64,000 nucleotides of DNA, from contig CP099423.1 in assembly GCA_024114885.1 (NCBI GenBank), positions 1,922,001 through 1,986,000 of the forward strand, in the 5' to 3' direction. A program made the translations under genes and the position numbers. Source of the stretch: Septoria linicola. Taxonomy: Eukaryota > Ascomycota > Dothideomycetes > Mycosphaerellales > Mycosphaerellaceae. Of the stretch, positions 48,369-60,318 are shown in pieces (position 1 is the stretch's first letter; every line of letters starts with the position of its first letter). Below the pieces are notes generated by a model. That model did not search any database and had not been told where the DNA came from. It saw only the letters and a program-made list of their open reading frames with translations.

Positions 48369-49086
48369 GTCGACGATGCTCGCTGTGGCAGCGAAAGACC
48401 TTACAGCTTGTCGACTTCCTGATGAGGTGAGGTGAAGTTGTAAGAATGTCTCTGAACAAAGAGAGCTTGAAGCTACAACGACAGGTGAGCACCTTCGTCT
48501 TTATCTGTAACCACAAAGACGGAAGATATGCTTGTACTTGGCGGTCTCGGCCGGTGCAGTGGAGTCCGAAGCACAAGAAGGTCGAGAAGGATGCAAATAT
48601 TGTGGCAAGTCAGTGATCCTCCAAGCAGTATCACGCCCTCCCCAAGATGTGTCTAAACAGGAAGTGGCGCGAGACAAAAGTGCTTGATCTCGAAGATAGC
48701 CAGTCTAGACGGAGGTCGCGCGGACGATGCCAGCTTAGATCGGTCTTGTCATAGCTTGCGGCCGTGTCTGAACCAAATGGAACGACGCCAACCGAATCAC
48801 TCAAGGAATATGGGGTATCTGTGGCGTTTGGGGGTCACCCATACAAGCTTGCTTCCCCGCAATGTGCTTCCGTGTGGAGGTATGCTGGGGTACATGGTGA
48901 GAGCACAGGGTAGCATTTTGCGCCAAGCAAGATCTTCCACCAACCATATCCTCTGTTTCGAACATACATAGTATGGGCGCTCACATTCGTGCACTCGCAT
49001 GGTAAGCGCGCGATCTAGATCTACGCCAAGATTCTGTGCTAGACTGCTTGATGTAGTACAGACCCACTGAGGCAAGTCAACATTGA
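48369..49086. other. Intergenic, 718 bp
   Basis: Lies between the transporter start and the P450 stop, both minus-strand genes. It holds the transporter promoter. I see no coding frame, RNA gene or repeat. Confidence 0.5.
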
Positions 49087-50860
49087 TCAGTCAATACGTG
49101 GCTGGAACTGCACAAAGAGCTGTGGCTTGTCCCACATGATGAAGATCTTCTGATCAATCCATTGTCGACTTTCTTCACACAGCGCGAGATCGAAATTGAA
49201 GAGCAATTTGGTCAGAATGAGTCGCATCTCGTGGTATCTGCTCGCAGCGGTCAGCCACAAAGGTTCAAGGAACAGCACACCGTGGGGGTTGTTTGGAGGA
49301 CTTGCGCCATGTTTTTGCCCAGACATGCTCTTGGGCCAAGTGAAAACGGTTGGAATGCATGCTTCTTGTCATGCAGGAACAGCGCTCCCTCTGGCAAATC
49401 CGTGAGCCAGCGTTCCGGGACGAAAGCGTACGGGTCGCGAAAGTTGTTGGGGTTACGGAACGCTGCTAGATTGGACACCTGAACGGTAGACTGCAAGATA
49501 GTCAGCTGAGTTCAGCATCGTGATTAGCACGATCATTGTTCGACGCATTGACTCACCCCTGCTGGGACTTGATGTCCGTCGACGATGGTTGGTGCTCCTG
49601 GTGGACACTTCCGCGGTAAGCCTTGTGCAACTGGTGGATACATGCGCAGCCCTTCTTCGAGACATGCGTTGAGATACCTCAAGGCTTGCAACCGTTCTAC
49701 AGTGATTTCTTCCTCTTGGGCAAAAGCACTTCGGATCTCGCGGGTGAGCGTCTCCAGTTTGGTTGGACTGGCCAAGAGGTGGAAGGTAAGCCCGCTGAGC
49801 AGTGTTGCCGTTGTCTCGGTGCCCGCTAACATGAAGAGATCTGCATTCGTGTACATCTCCTCCCTGGACAAACCGTGATACTGAACCTTCTCTAGCACAA
49901 GTCCCCATATATCTGGCCTGGCGTCCACTTTCTCAAGTCTTCGATCCACTCGCTGCACAGAGAACTCTTTATGCAACTTCATCTTCTCCCGTAAGGATCG
50001 AGGAATACAATACTTAGTCAACAGAGCTTCGACAGCAGGGAAGTACCGGATTGAGTGAAGATAGACGCCGAAGCGAAAGCTGGAGATGATAGCTGCCACC
50101 CATGGATGATAAGAAGAGTCATCGAGCATCCCAAGAGGCTCTCCAAAGGTCAGATCGCCCATAATCTGGCACGAGATAGAGCGTTAGTAGTGGAGAGGGA
50201 GGCACGAGCCTGTCTTGACATACAGACACACATGCGAGCTTTTGGCTCATCAGGTGGACTGCAAAGCAGACTGCTGGGGATGGCGCTTACATCGAATGTA
50301 GTGAAGTTGTAGAGTTGCACCAAGTTCTGCTTCTTACCTGGGCCCTCGCGAATCTTGCTAACAAGCTTGTCGATATGAACCAAGAAAAGGGGTTCCTGGA
50401 GCTTCAAGGCTCTATCGGAGAAGGCATTGGAAAAGATTCTTCTCATCCGCGCATGGTCTTCATCGTTCGAGTTGATCAGATCTCGCACCTCTGAGCTCGG
50501 GTTGATGTAAAAGTCAGGATCTTTCTGCAAGGACGCATTGCCCGCCTTCTTGAAGCCGTAGAGGTCTCGGTATGCATCTGCTCCGGAGAACGAGAGCTGA
50601 TTGGGTGTGAAACGGACGACTTCCCCGTACTTCTCGTGAAGCTTGATGGTCCAGAAGATGGAGTCCCCGTTCAGGTTCTGCCGGATATATGGTAAAGCAC
50701 TTGCTCTAGAAGCCAATGGTCCCGGGAACTTTCGAAGCGGATGAAACCAGATATTGTAGATCCAGTTCAGAACTTGAAACCCAAAGAGGAGTATTGGCAC
50801 ACTCAAGAGAGCACCACCAACGCTGTTGGGCAGAGCATTAGCTATGAAGCTGTTAGACAT
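49087..50860 (-). CDS. Cytochrome P450 monooxygenase
   Basis: Four exons (50860-50291, 50165-49557, 49490-49306, 49237-49087) give 504 aa. An N-terminal membrane anchor (ALLSVPILLFGFQVLNWIY) and the P/G hinge HPLRKFPGPLA place it on the ER. The oxygen-binding I-helix motif is AGTETTA, the K-helix ExxR is EGLR, the PERF-type motif is PERW (418-421), and the heme ligand is Cys449 in FSLGPRACLG. The last intron (49305-49238) needs a GC donor (GCAAGT) to join CLGKNMA to YHEMRLIL; a GT choice 4 nt later shifts the frame into a stop. A TTG-initiated extension upstream was rejected in favour of the ATG at 50860. The resemblance is to P450s of fungal secondary metabolism; substrate unknown. Confidence 0.9.
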
Positions 50861-52287
50861 GGCTTGGCAAGCACTCAAAGGTAAAGCAACATGAATGTGG
50901 GATACCTGATTGCGCGTACTTGTACTATTCTTTCCGCTCTAGACGGCACGGCGGTCATAGAAGGCCCGCAAGCGTGGACATGCAAGCCCTCTGCGCCTCT
51001 ACTCCGTTCTGCTTGGAGCTTCGCATTCGGAACGGTCTAAGCAAGGTTCATTTTGCATATTTAGGAGATTTGAGCTCGAAACATACATACTACAGTACAA
51101 AACTATTCGGTCTGTCGAGGTTCCGGGCTGGCTTGTTACTCGATGATCTGCTCTTGCTACACCAAAAGGCGCTTCGGTTTCAGGTTAGCAGCCTGTGTGC
51201 GGCGGGGCGGTCTTGGAAGGAAGCGGGCCGCCGTCGTTTGCCAATACGAAGCAATGCGAGGCTGTTATATATCCACGCTCTCTTCATGTTTGTCCTTCAT
51301 TTGTGCTGACACCGGTATTGTAGTGCCTGTGCGACATCACGGCGTGCGAGACCAGCAGCGGGCGCACGACTTGAGTTAAGAAGCTACTTCAGCTGCACGA
51401 CACAGTGTGCTTTCAGTCTCATCGGCGTTGCAGATTTCCGTGTACTGCTCTACTGGACGCTCACGGCTTTCACACTTCGTATCCCAAAAGCGATCCCTAC
51501 GTCGTCAGTGCGCCGACAATTCTTGATACCTATTGAATGTGCCGGCATGCCGGACAGATGGTCTTGTGTGCCCATGTCCTGCGTTGTCCCGCAAAAGCCG
51601 CCACTCCATCGGTTCTAGTATTCTCGTCATCTTTCCCAGTTTGGATCATCCGCTCCTCATCCAACGATAGCAGTCCTAGAATTCGCAAGCAAGGGCCTGC
51701 CAGAAGCCACGGTCAGAAAACAAGGGCGCGAGAATGACACGAGCTTTCTCAGCTGGTCCGTGCGCCCGGAACGATGGACAATCTTGTACAGACCAAGATA
51801 TCACAGACAGCAGGTGAGCATCAAACCAGGCCAGGCGCATTTTAAGACAGTCAAAAGTCGCGATGAGTGCGAGGTCCAAACAATAGGATGGCACAGATCC
51901 AATGCACGAAGCATTTGGCACCAGAGATCGCGCTTGGCGTCCTGACGATCACCACCAGCCGACACGAGTACTCCTGCTTCTGACAAGGCTATAAAAAACA
52001 GTTAACTGGAAAAGTTACCCACTAGGAGAATAACATCAGACCAGTAAAGATCCTCTAATCGCAGGATACGCCCTATCGTGGAACCCTTCATCACAAGCAA
52101 AGCTGCACTTCCATGATTGGACGGAAAGGCAAAGCTCAAGCAGTTTCCCGACGGAAAACTAATGCTGGGTATCAAGAGCTCAACAACTCGACCATCTATT
52201 ATCTGAGTCCCGTCCCATTGATACCATGTCTTCTCGTTCTCAAATCGATCTCCAAGCTTCAGATTTGACTTCTCGATCACAAACATC
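50861..52287. other. Intergenic, 1.4 kb, divergent
   Basis: Lies between the P450 start and the aminotransferase start. It holds both promoters. Several short frames exist, including a 101-codon minus-strand frame at 52307-52002, but none shows a domain. A TATAAAA lies near 51990, about 300 bp upstream of the aminotransferase ATG. Confidence 0.45.
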
Positions 52288-53889
52288 ATGGCTGAGCTGT
52301 ACAGCAATGTAGACGAACGACAACTCCAACAAGATGCCGAAGCTTCGTTGCTACACTATGTACGAGCACCATGCAATTACAGACCTCGACAAGAACAATA
52401 TTCTGACAGTAGCCCTACTACCAGGGAACATCTTTCCACCCCTCCATCATCATAAAAGCCTCTGGCCGTACCATCACCACCGCCTCCGGCCACACCATGC
52501 TCGACTGGACCTCTGGCCAAATGTCCACCCTGATCGGCCACGGCCATCCAGAAATCGTCTCGACCATCTCTTCTCCGGAATGCTCTCCCCGCCCGTCATC
52601 AACCTCGCCAAACGACTTACTTCCCTGACACCTCCCAGTAGGCTTCCCTTTCCTTTCCCTTCCCCTGCACACTTCTCCCAGCTCTTCCACACTACCCTAT
52701 TCACTAACATCAACCACATCAGCCCTCTCCAAAGCCCTCTTCCTCTCCACCGGCGGCGAAGCCGACCGAATGCGCCCTCCGCCTCGCCAAACACTACACT
52801 TCCAAATTCGAAATCGTCGCCCTCTCCTCCTCCTCCTGGCACGGCGTCACCAGCGGCGCCATCGCCGCGCAATACCACTCCGGCCGCTCCGGCTACGGAC
52901 CCACCATGCCCGGAAACCTCTGTCTCTCTACACCCAACAGCTACCGCTCCATTTTCCGGCACGCCGATGGCTCGCACGACTGGAAGACTGAGCTGGATTA
53001 TGGCTGGGAAATGGTGGATAAGCAATCTTGTGGATCGCTGGCGGCGGTGATTTTGGAGCCGATATTGAGTAGTGGCGGGATGGTGGTGTTGCCGAGGGGT
53101 TATTTGAAGCGGATGAAGGCGCATTGTGAGACGAGGGGGATGTTGTTGATTGTGGATGAGGCGCAGACGGGGGTGGGCAGGGCGGGGGATATGTTTGCTT
53201 TTCAGCATTGGGAGGAGGATGACGGGGTTGTGCCGGATATTTTGACGTTGAGTAAGACGTGTAAGTGCTTGGATTTTTTTTATTTCGGTCTTTTTCTTGG
53301 TTCTGGAGAGGATGTGTTTGACTGACGTGATGCTGCAGTGGGGAATGGTTTGCCACTCAGTGCGGTGGTGACTAGTGATCGGATTGCTGAACATGCCAAG
53401 GATAACGGGTTCTTGTTCTATACGACGCATATCAACGATCCGCTACCAGCTAGTGTGGGGGACAAAGTCCTCGAAATCGTGGTCCGCGACAATCTAGTTC
53501 AGCGCTCGCGGGAGCTCGGACACAAATTCCAAAAACGACTCCGACTTCTGCAATCCCGCTACGGCTGCATCGGCGACGTCCGAGGTCGAGGACTGATGGC
53601 AGGTGTGGAGATCGTGGCTGATCGCAGGACTAAAGTTGGGAACCCAGAGCTCGGGGCTGCGGTGGCATCGAAGATGGAAGAACTCGGCCTGTGGGCTCAA
53701 TTGAGCACTATGCCGTCTTTTGGTGGTGTGTTCCGATTGGCGCCGCCATTGACGACAACCGATGAAGAGCTTGAGCAAGGGCTTAGCATCATCGAGGAGG
53801 CTCTGGCCACGACCCCAGGCACGATGCCGCTTTGTGATTCGCAAAGACCGAGCCAGGAATCTGTGGAACAGGTTGAGGCGAGACTGTAG
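52288..53889 (+). pseudogene. Class III aminotransferase (dialkylglycine decarboxylase-like), two frameshifts
   Basis: Exons 52288-52359, 52413-about 52640, about 52730-53260 and 53339-53889. The C-terminal two thirds is intact: WHGVTSGAIAAQYHSG, VDEAQTGVGRAGD (PLP-pyridine Asp), DILTLSKT (PLP Lys), GNGLPLSAVV, YTTHINDP, GDVRGRGLMAG. In exon 2, GHGHPEIV runs into another frame at LDHLFSGML (52559), with about 9 expected residues missing. In exon 3 one extra C near 52764-52767 (GAAGCCGACCGAATG) shifts GGEAD from CALRLAKHYT. The shifts do not cancel. Either a recent pseudogene or sequence errors. The family transfers amino groups or decarboxylates small amino acids with PLP. Confidence 0.75.
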
Positions 53890-54134
53890 TTTAGTGGAGG
53901 GTTTGCGGCTGATGCACTTGTTGCAGTCACACAAAGCAGTGTTCAGCATGTGGTCAGCCCTAGCAGCCTGATAGTAGGTAGTCCCGGGCGGCGACCACGT
54001 GTCCAATTTCTGTCGATATTCATAGTTTCGTACTAAACGGATATAGAAATCTGTAGCATAGGTAGCATGTTCACCGCAAAAATCATTCCAAGCCTCGTGC
54101 AGTGCGACCTCGTCTCTCCTTCCGCTGAGACACA

Positions 54135-55973
54135 TTAATCGTCGCCATCCGCATCACCACCACTTCTCACTGCACCATAGTCTGCTCTTCTCACGCCCTT
54201 GGGACGACCTGTGATATCTTGCCAGGTAGCGCCAAATCTCCTTCCAGTGCTCGCTAGAAGTCCTTCCTCCTCTGCTTCACGCAAGTCCTCGTCCATTTGG
54301 TCCTCATCGAGCTTCGGCACGCGGAATAGCGTGACCAAGAAGACGATGATGAAGATGCCTAGGAACGCAAACTGGGCGTAGAAGTCCACAACGCCGAGGT
54401 ATGGGAAGTTAGCTGTGATCCGGTTCAGGAATGTCGACACCACGGATGGGGTGCAGACCATCTTTGCGATGGGGTTGTCGGATCGCTCCGAGCAAGGCTT
54501 GATCGCGTTGTGATGCTGACTGCAATCTGGCTGCTGGTCTGGATTGCCGGTTGGTCTGTCACAGTAAGTCTGAGGACCAAAGGTGACGTATTGTGGTGCA
54601 ACAATCATGGCCAAGCTGTAGTTCATGGCGAAGGTCATGAGTGTGAGCATCACAGTTGCCATCAACATAGCATTTGGAGTCGTTTGACCTTTGCGGATGC
54701 GGAAGAGCATGACCCAGAGGAAACGGATACCAATAGTAGCGAGACCGACCACGGACGCCGAGAAGAAGAGCAGTGTCAGCAGGAGGAAGATGACATAGTC
54801 GATTGGGAAGATCTTGGACGTCTCACGCAACAGAGCATTGACCGGCTGGAAGATCTTGGTTTTGCCGAGGAGGTAGCCACATGAAACGCCGCAAACTGAG
54901 TTCTTAATCTTGTCGACCATTGTGATCAGCATACTGGCAAAGATGATCAAAGCGATGACGACCAGAAGTAGACCAAAGATGAGCTTGAGTGGTCGGAAGA
55001 TGGCCTCGATCTTGAGCCAGACTTTGATGATCCAGTTGCGGTCTGTGCCAGAGTTTTCTTCCGCAAGGCGTTGGCGGCGGACGAGAGTGCGCTCTTCGCG
55101 GTTCAGAGCTTCGAGCTCGCGTCGATCACGGCCGTCGAGGCCACCCTCACGCCCCTCACTGCGACCCTCGAGCTGTCGTTGGCGTTCACGATTCTGAGCA
55201 AGCTGACTTTCGGTCGACTCGGCGAGCTGTGGCGCAGATATGCTTGGTGCAGACTTAATGAGAGACACTGGGAGTAGAGCCAAGCCTGGTGCGGTGTAAA
55301 GACAGTAAAGCAACGTGCCCACAAGTATCAGTACACCAATAGCAAAGGTCAGTGCTCTTTCACCGTCTGAGACAACGTTAGCATGACGTTCTGTTTAAAG
55401 CATCAGCGTATACATACGATTCTCCGTCAGCAAGTCCTTGAAGTAGTCCAGATCCTTGTTATCATCTCTCGCCTTCTTTGCAACCGGCACGAAGAAGCCA
55501 ACCAAGAAGAGGATGACGCAGAAGAAGATGAAAGCAATGGTCCATTTGAATGCTCCCCAGACTCTGCTGCCAATGGTCTGTTGTCCTTCTTCGGTAGCAA
55601 CCTCGTCGTACTCTTCGTAGTAGAAGTAGGTGAATGGAACGACCAGAAGACACAGAAGTGCATCCAGACTGTACAGCGTGTAGTAGACGATCTTCAGTGT
55701 GTACAAAGTGTCATCCACCTTGTCCGGTGTAGCCCAATCCTTCTTCCTGCCAAGTTTTCTGCTTGTTGTGGACGAGACCAAGGCCACATCGACTGGCATC
55801 AGCAGCACGGTGGCGAGGAGGGCGAGGACGGTGATCCAGCATACTATCGTGACGGCGACGGTGCGCTCGCCGGGCTTCTGGTAGACGAAGACGAAGATGG
55901 CCGACACGAAGAACACGATGGCCAGGCACACGGCATACGCGACCCAGATGAGGCTCGTCTCGATGAGAGCCAT
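54135..55973 (-). CDS. LMBR1/LMBD1-type multipass membrane protein
   Basis: Two exons (55973-55418, 55366-54135; 51-nt intron) give 595 aa. About nine hydrophobic helices are visible, three before an intracellular loop and the rest after it. A charged Arg/Glu/Gln-rich loop (NRERQRQLEGRSEGREGG) lies near residue 240. An acidic tail ends in GGDADGDD. The layout and motifs (YTAPGLALLP, VCGVSCGY, LWVMLFRIRKGQT) match LMBR1-domain proteins, with human LMBD1, a lysosomal membrane protein linked to cobalamin export, as the named relative. In a fungus a vacuolar role is likely but unproven. Divergent from cft1. Confidence 0.8.
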
Positions 55974-56268
55974 GGCGGAGATGGGTGGCTGCTTTTGTCA
56001 GCGATGGAGAGTGAAGGAGAGAGGCGGAGGAGGCACAGCTGCTCCACGACACGACAAGATAGCCGCCTGGTGTGTGTCTTCCAAGGTTTGGACAGCTCCT
56101 GCCTGCCGGAGCTTGCTGCAGCACGATGACGGAAGGAGCTGCGAAATAGAGTTTGAGCTCGGGCCAGAACGCGGTTTCCCGATTGAGACAAGTCGAAACA
56201 TGCACTCGACTTCCATCATGAGCATTGAACAATTGATATCAAGTTGGTGAAGGAGAAGAGGCAGCAGG
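55974..56268. promoter_or_regulatory. Divergent promoter between LMBD1-like gene and cft1
   Basis: 295 bp between two head-to-head ATGs. No TATA box stands out. Overlapping short frames were judged shadows. Confidence 0.5.
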
Positions 56269-59200
56269 ATGCAGTGCTATACGGAGCTCGTGCCTCCCAC
56301 GGCAGTCACCCATGCCGTGTCGCTGCCATTTCTGCATGCTGATGCGAACAATCTGGTGCTCGCAAAGACGTCGCTGCTGCAGGTCTTCAGTGTGGAAGGT
56401 GGAGGCAATGGAGCTCAAGGCAGCAGAGAGAGACTGGTCTTGGTGGGAGAGTACAGTCTGGCGGGCACAGTGACTTCATTAGCACGCGTAAAGACGCTCG
56501 ATACCAAGTCGGGCGGCGAGGCGGTGCTCATTGCCTTCAAAGACGCGAAGCTGAGCTTGATCGAGTGGGACCAGGAGAACTTTCGCATCAGCACCGTTAG
56601 TCTGCACTTCTACGAGGGCGACAATGTGGTCGTGCCGCCCTTTGGTCCTTCTCTCGGCGAATGCGAATCCATCCTTACCATCGACCCGAGCTCGCGATGC
56701 GCCGCCTTGAAGTTCGGCGCGAGGCAGCTGGCCATATTGCCCTTTCGTCAGTTTGGAGATGAGTTAGCGGCGGAAGAGGAGGGAGAATTCGACACCGAGC
56801 CGACGCTGAAGCGCACCGAGTCGATAGCGCATGTCAATGGCGAGACGGAACAAACGCCCTACAAAGCCTCCTTCACGCTGGCTCTTACAGCGTTGGATCC
56901 TAGCGTGAGCCATGCTGTGCATCTGGCCTTCTTGCACGAATACCGCGAGCCGACGTTTGGCATCCTGTCAGCGACTGTCGAGCCTTCGTACAGTCTGATA
57001 GAAGAGCGCAAAGACATCCTGACATATACCGTTCTCACGCTCGACCTGGAGCAGAGAGCCTCGACCAATCTTATCAGCGTGCCCAAACTGCCATCGACGC
57101 TATGGAAGGTCATGCCACTGCCGCTCCCAATTGGTGGTGCTCTGCTCATCGGCACCAACGAGCTCGTCCATGTGGATCAGAGCGGAAAAGCCAATGCGAC
57201 AGCTGTCAACGAATTCGCCAAAGTGGAAAGTGACTTTGGCATGGCAGATCAGTCACATCTCAATCTCAAGCTCGAAGACTGTAGAATTGAGGTCTTGGAC
57301 TCAAGGACGGGTGAGCTGCTCGTCATCACGAACGATGGCTCCATTGCCATAGTCTCATTCCAGATGCTTGGCCGCAGCATCAGCGCCGTGAACGTGAGAA
57401 GAGCGGCACGAGAAAATGGCAACACCACAATTTACTCATCTCCGTCTTGCATAGCGAGGCTTGATGGGAATCAGATCTTTGTGGGCAGCGAAGATGGTGC
57501 TTCCTCACTCCTCGGCTGGTCAAGACCCACAACATCTCTCAGTCGCAAGAGATCGCATGCGCAAATGCTGGAAAAGGACATTGACGAAGAGGATGACGAA
57601 GACGAAGATGATGATGATTTGTATGAGGCTGCGCCAGAGCCCAAAAAGCGTGCAACCTCCGAGACTGCCGTCAGCTCGAACGCTCCCTACACATTCTCGA
57701 TCAAGGACGAGCTGCCTGGCACCGGACCCATTAACGAGGCGTGCATTGGCTGCTCGTCCGAGAACAAGGAGCGCCTTGAGCTGGCGGCTGGCACTGGACG
57801 CAAGCGAGCAAGCAGGCTCACTTTCATGCGTCGTGATATCGTGCCAATCAACCATCGATCAATGCAACTGGGCAACGCAAAGTCAGCTTGGGCTGTGCGC
57901 GCAAGGCAAAGGAATGCAGCACTGCCAGAGTTCGACAATCTTTTGTTCGTGTCCGAAGGCGATGTAACAAAAGTCTATGACATCTCAGACGACGAAGCAG
58001 AAAGCGGGTATACAGAACGATCTGCTCCGGAATTTGAAAGTGAAGGCGAGACAATCGACATGGCCACTGTTGCCGAGGGCACAATCGTTGTGCAATGCCG
58101 CCGTACTGAAATGCGGACATACAGCCCTACCCTTGGACTTGACCAGATCATACCGATGACCGACGAGGAGACCGACGAGGATCTCAACATTGTGCATGTT
58201 TCGTTCAACGATCCTTACGTCCTGATCATCAGAGGCGACAGCAGTGTGCAAGTACAGTCTGTACACGGCCGCGAGCTAGAGCCCCTTGAAGGAGAAGGCA
58301 TGATCACAGAGAAGAAGTGGTTGAGCGGAAGCGTCTACTCCGGCGATCTTACCCAGCAGGAATCTGCTCTGTTCCTTCTACATGCAGAGGGAGGCCTCCA
58401 TGTTTTCAGTCTGCCAGATTTACAACCAATCTACACAGCCCCCAATTTACCTCACCTACCACCAGTGCTGGCCGCCGATGCTGCAGTCAGGCGAGTAGGG
58501 ACCAAGGACACACTGGCCGAGCTGCTTCTTGCAAATCTTGGTCAAGACGACTCAACACGACCATATTTGATTGTGCGAACAGCAATGGATGATGTTGTCC
58601 TCTATGAGCCATTTATCTGGCCACAAGGCAGTAATGACTCATGGCATGCACATCTCCGCTTCCGGAAGGTGCCACTGTCGTATGTTCCGAAGTACAACGA
58701 GCAGGTGGCAGAGCTACAGCAGGATGGCCGACCCGCGCCCCTCAAACGTGTGGCTGTCAATGGCTATCACGCGGTGAACATCCCTGGTAGCCCCTCGTTA
58801 CTGCTCTTAAAAGAGCCTTCCTCTTTGCCTAGGATATTAGAGTTACGGGACACGCACCCATCAAAGCGATCAATCTCGATCTCGCCTCTGCATCGGCCTG
58901 GTTGCGAGTCTGGCTTCTTGACGATAATAGCTGATGATCAACTACAGGAGAGCCAACTGCCGGAGGATGCGTGGTATGGCACTGGCTGGAGCATACAACG
59001 GAGCGATCTCGCAGAGGACATTCGTCATATCGCCTACCACGAACGGCGAGGCGTCTATATCATTGCATCTTGCAAGTATGTCGACTTCTACTTCGCAGGC
59101 GAAGACGGACGGCATCCCGACCAGGACGATCTTGAGCTTCGCCCGCAAGTACCACTCTACACTATTCATCTGGTGTCGGCGACATCTCATAAGATCCTAA

Positions 59201-60318
59201 ACTCGGTAGAATTGCCATATCTAGAGACGGTGACCGCATTGAAAGTGATGATGCTGGAGGTCTCGGAAAACACACACGAGCAGAAACCACTCGTGGCAGT
59301 GTCCACAGCCGCCCAGCGTGGCGAAGATATGCCAGCTAAGGGTGCAATTATCATCTACGACATCATTGACGTCGTTCCCGAGCCTGGTGTACCCGAAAGT
59401 GGCTTCAAGCTATATCAATTGGCTAGGGAACAGTCCCGAGGCGCCATCACAGCTTTGGCCGGTCCTTTCCCAGGCGGATTTCTAGGCACCGCGCAAGGTC
59501 TTAAGCTGATGGTGCGCGGACTCAAAGAAGATGGAAGCTGCTTACCAGTAGCATTCTTGGATGCACAAAGCCACACCAACACACTCAAAGTCCTGCCGGG
59601 CCGAGGAATGTGGCTGGCTGGCGATGTCTGGAAAGGAGTCTGGTTCGGCGGCTTTACGGAAGAACCATACAAGCTCACCGTGATGGGCAAGTCGCCTAGA
59701 AGCAAGATGGAAGTCATGGCAGTCGACTTCCTGCCATTCGACGGAGCACTGTATGTTCTGGTCACGGATGCTGAAATGGATCTCCACGTCTTGCAATATG
59801 ATCCCGAGAATCCAAAATCGGTAAATGGCATGAGGCTGCTGCACAGGAGCACGTTTCATGTCGGGCACTTCGTCACGAATATGCTTTTGGTGCCCTCAAG
59901 CCTGAAACCATTTGAGACGCAGGATCGTGACATGGCAAATGGAACAAATGACGCCACAGACGATGAAGCAACAAGGCCGCCACCTTCACTATTCCACGTT
60001 CTTACAACCTCCACTTCGGGCTCTGTCGGACTCGTGACACCATTAGATGAAGCTGCATATAGACGACTATCAGCATTGCAGACGCATTTGACAGCCATCC
60101 TTGAGCATGCCGCAGGCCTGAACCCAAGAGCATACCGAGCCATCGAAGCTGAGAGCTTTGGCGGTGCCAAGGGTGTCGTAGACGGCACTCTGATCAAGCG
60201 AATTGGCGAGTTGGGCGCTGCAAGGCGAGCGGATGTGCTCGGTCGCGCTGGCAGCGATGGCTGGGGCATAAGGAGTGACCTGGAGATCATCGGTGGAGGT
60301 GGCTTGGGCTACCTTTGA
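56269..60318 (+). CDS. CFT1: Cft1/CPSF1, cleavage and polyadenylation factor subunit
   Basis: Intronless, 1,349 aa. It starts MQCYTELVPPTAVTHAVSLPF with NLVLAKTSLLQVFSV, the conserved start of CPSF-160 family proteins. An MMS1_N-type beta-propeller region follows, then an acidic linker (EEDDEDEDDDDLYEAAPEPKKR) near residue 440. The CPSF_A domain covers the last third, with ILNSVELPYLETVTALKVM, KGAIIIYDIIDVVPEPG, VKSVNG-like NPKSVNGMRLLHRSTFHVG and a C-terminus RSDLEIIGGGGLGYL. The protein scaffolds the nuclear complex that recognises the polyadenylation signal. The length matches filamentous-fungus orthologues. Confidence 0.95.
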   Translation: MQCYTELVPPTAVTHAVSLPFLHADANNLVLAKTSLLQVFSVEGGGNGAQGSRERLVLVGEYSLAGTVTSLARVKTLDTKSGGEAVLIAFKDAKLSLIEWDQENFRISTVSLHFYEGDNVVVPPFGPSLGECESILTIDPSSRCAALKFGARQLAILPFRQFGDELAAEEEGEFDTEPTLKRTESIAHVNGETEQTPYKASFTLALTALDPSVSHAVHLAFLHEYREPTFGILSATVEPSYSLIEERKDILTYTVLTLDLEQRASTNLISVPKLPSTLWKVMPLPLPIGGALLIGTNELVHVDQSGKANATAVNEFAKVESDFGMADQSHLNLKLEDCRIEVLDSRTGELLVITNDGSIAIVSFQMLGRSISAVNVRRAARENGNTTIYSSPSCIARLDGNQIFVGSEDGASSLLGWSRPTTSLSRKRSHAQMLEKDIDEEDDEDEDDDDLYEAAPEPKKRATSETAVSSNAPYTFSIKDELPGTGPINEACIGCSSENKERLELAAGTGRKRASRLTFMRRDIVPINHRSMQLGNAKSAWAVRARQRNAALPEFDNLLFVSEGDVTKVYDISDDEAESGYTERSAPEFESEGETIDMATVAEGTIVVQCRRTEMRTYSPTLGLDQIIPMTDEETDEDLNIVHVSFNDPYVLIIRGDSSVQVQSVHGRELEPLEGEGMITEKKWLSGSVYSGDLTQQESALFLLHAEGGLHVFSLPDLQPIYTAPNLPHLPPVLAADAAVRRVGTKDTLAELLLANLGQDDSTRPYLIVRTAMDDVVLYEPFIWPQGSNDSWHAHLRFRKVPLSYVPKYNEQVAELQQDGRPAPLKRVAVNGYHAVNIPGSPSLLLLKEPSSLPRILELRDTHPSKRSISISPLHRPGCESGFLTIIADDQLQESQLPEDAWYGTGWSIQRSDLAEDIRHIAYHERRGVYIIASCKYVDFYFAGEDGRHPDQDDLELRPQVPLYTIHLVSATSHKILNSVELPYLETVTALKVMMLEVSENTHEQKPLVAVSTAAQRGEDMPAKGAIIIYDIIDVVPEPGVPESGFKLYQLAREQSRGAITALAGPFPGGFLGTAQGLKLMVRGLKEDGSCLPVAFLDAQSHTNTLKVLPGRGMWLAGDVWKGVWFGGFTEEPYKLTVMGKSPRSKMEVMAVDFLPFDGALYVLVTDAEMDLHVLQYDPENPKSVNGMRLLHRSTFHVGHFVTNMLLVPSSLKPFETQDRDMANGTNDATDDEATRPPPSLFHVLTTSTSGSVGLVTPLDEAAYRRLSALQTHLTAILEHAAGLNPRAYRAIEAESFGGAKGVVDGTLIKRIGELGAARRADVLGRAGSDGWGIRSDLEIIGGGGLGYL

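Noticed and set aside
52002..52307. A 101-codon minus-strand frame as a small gene
   Set aside because: It overlaps the start of the aminotransferase gene on the other strand, has no domain or signal peptide and no supporting context.
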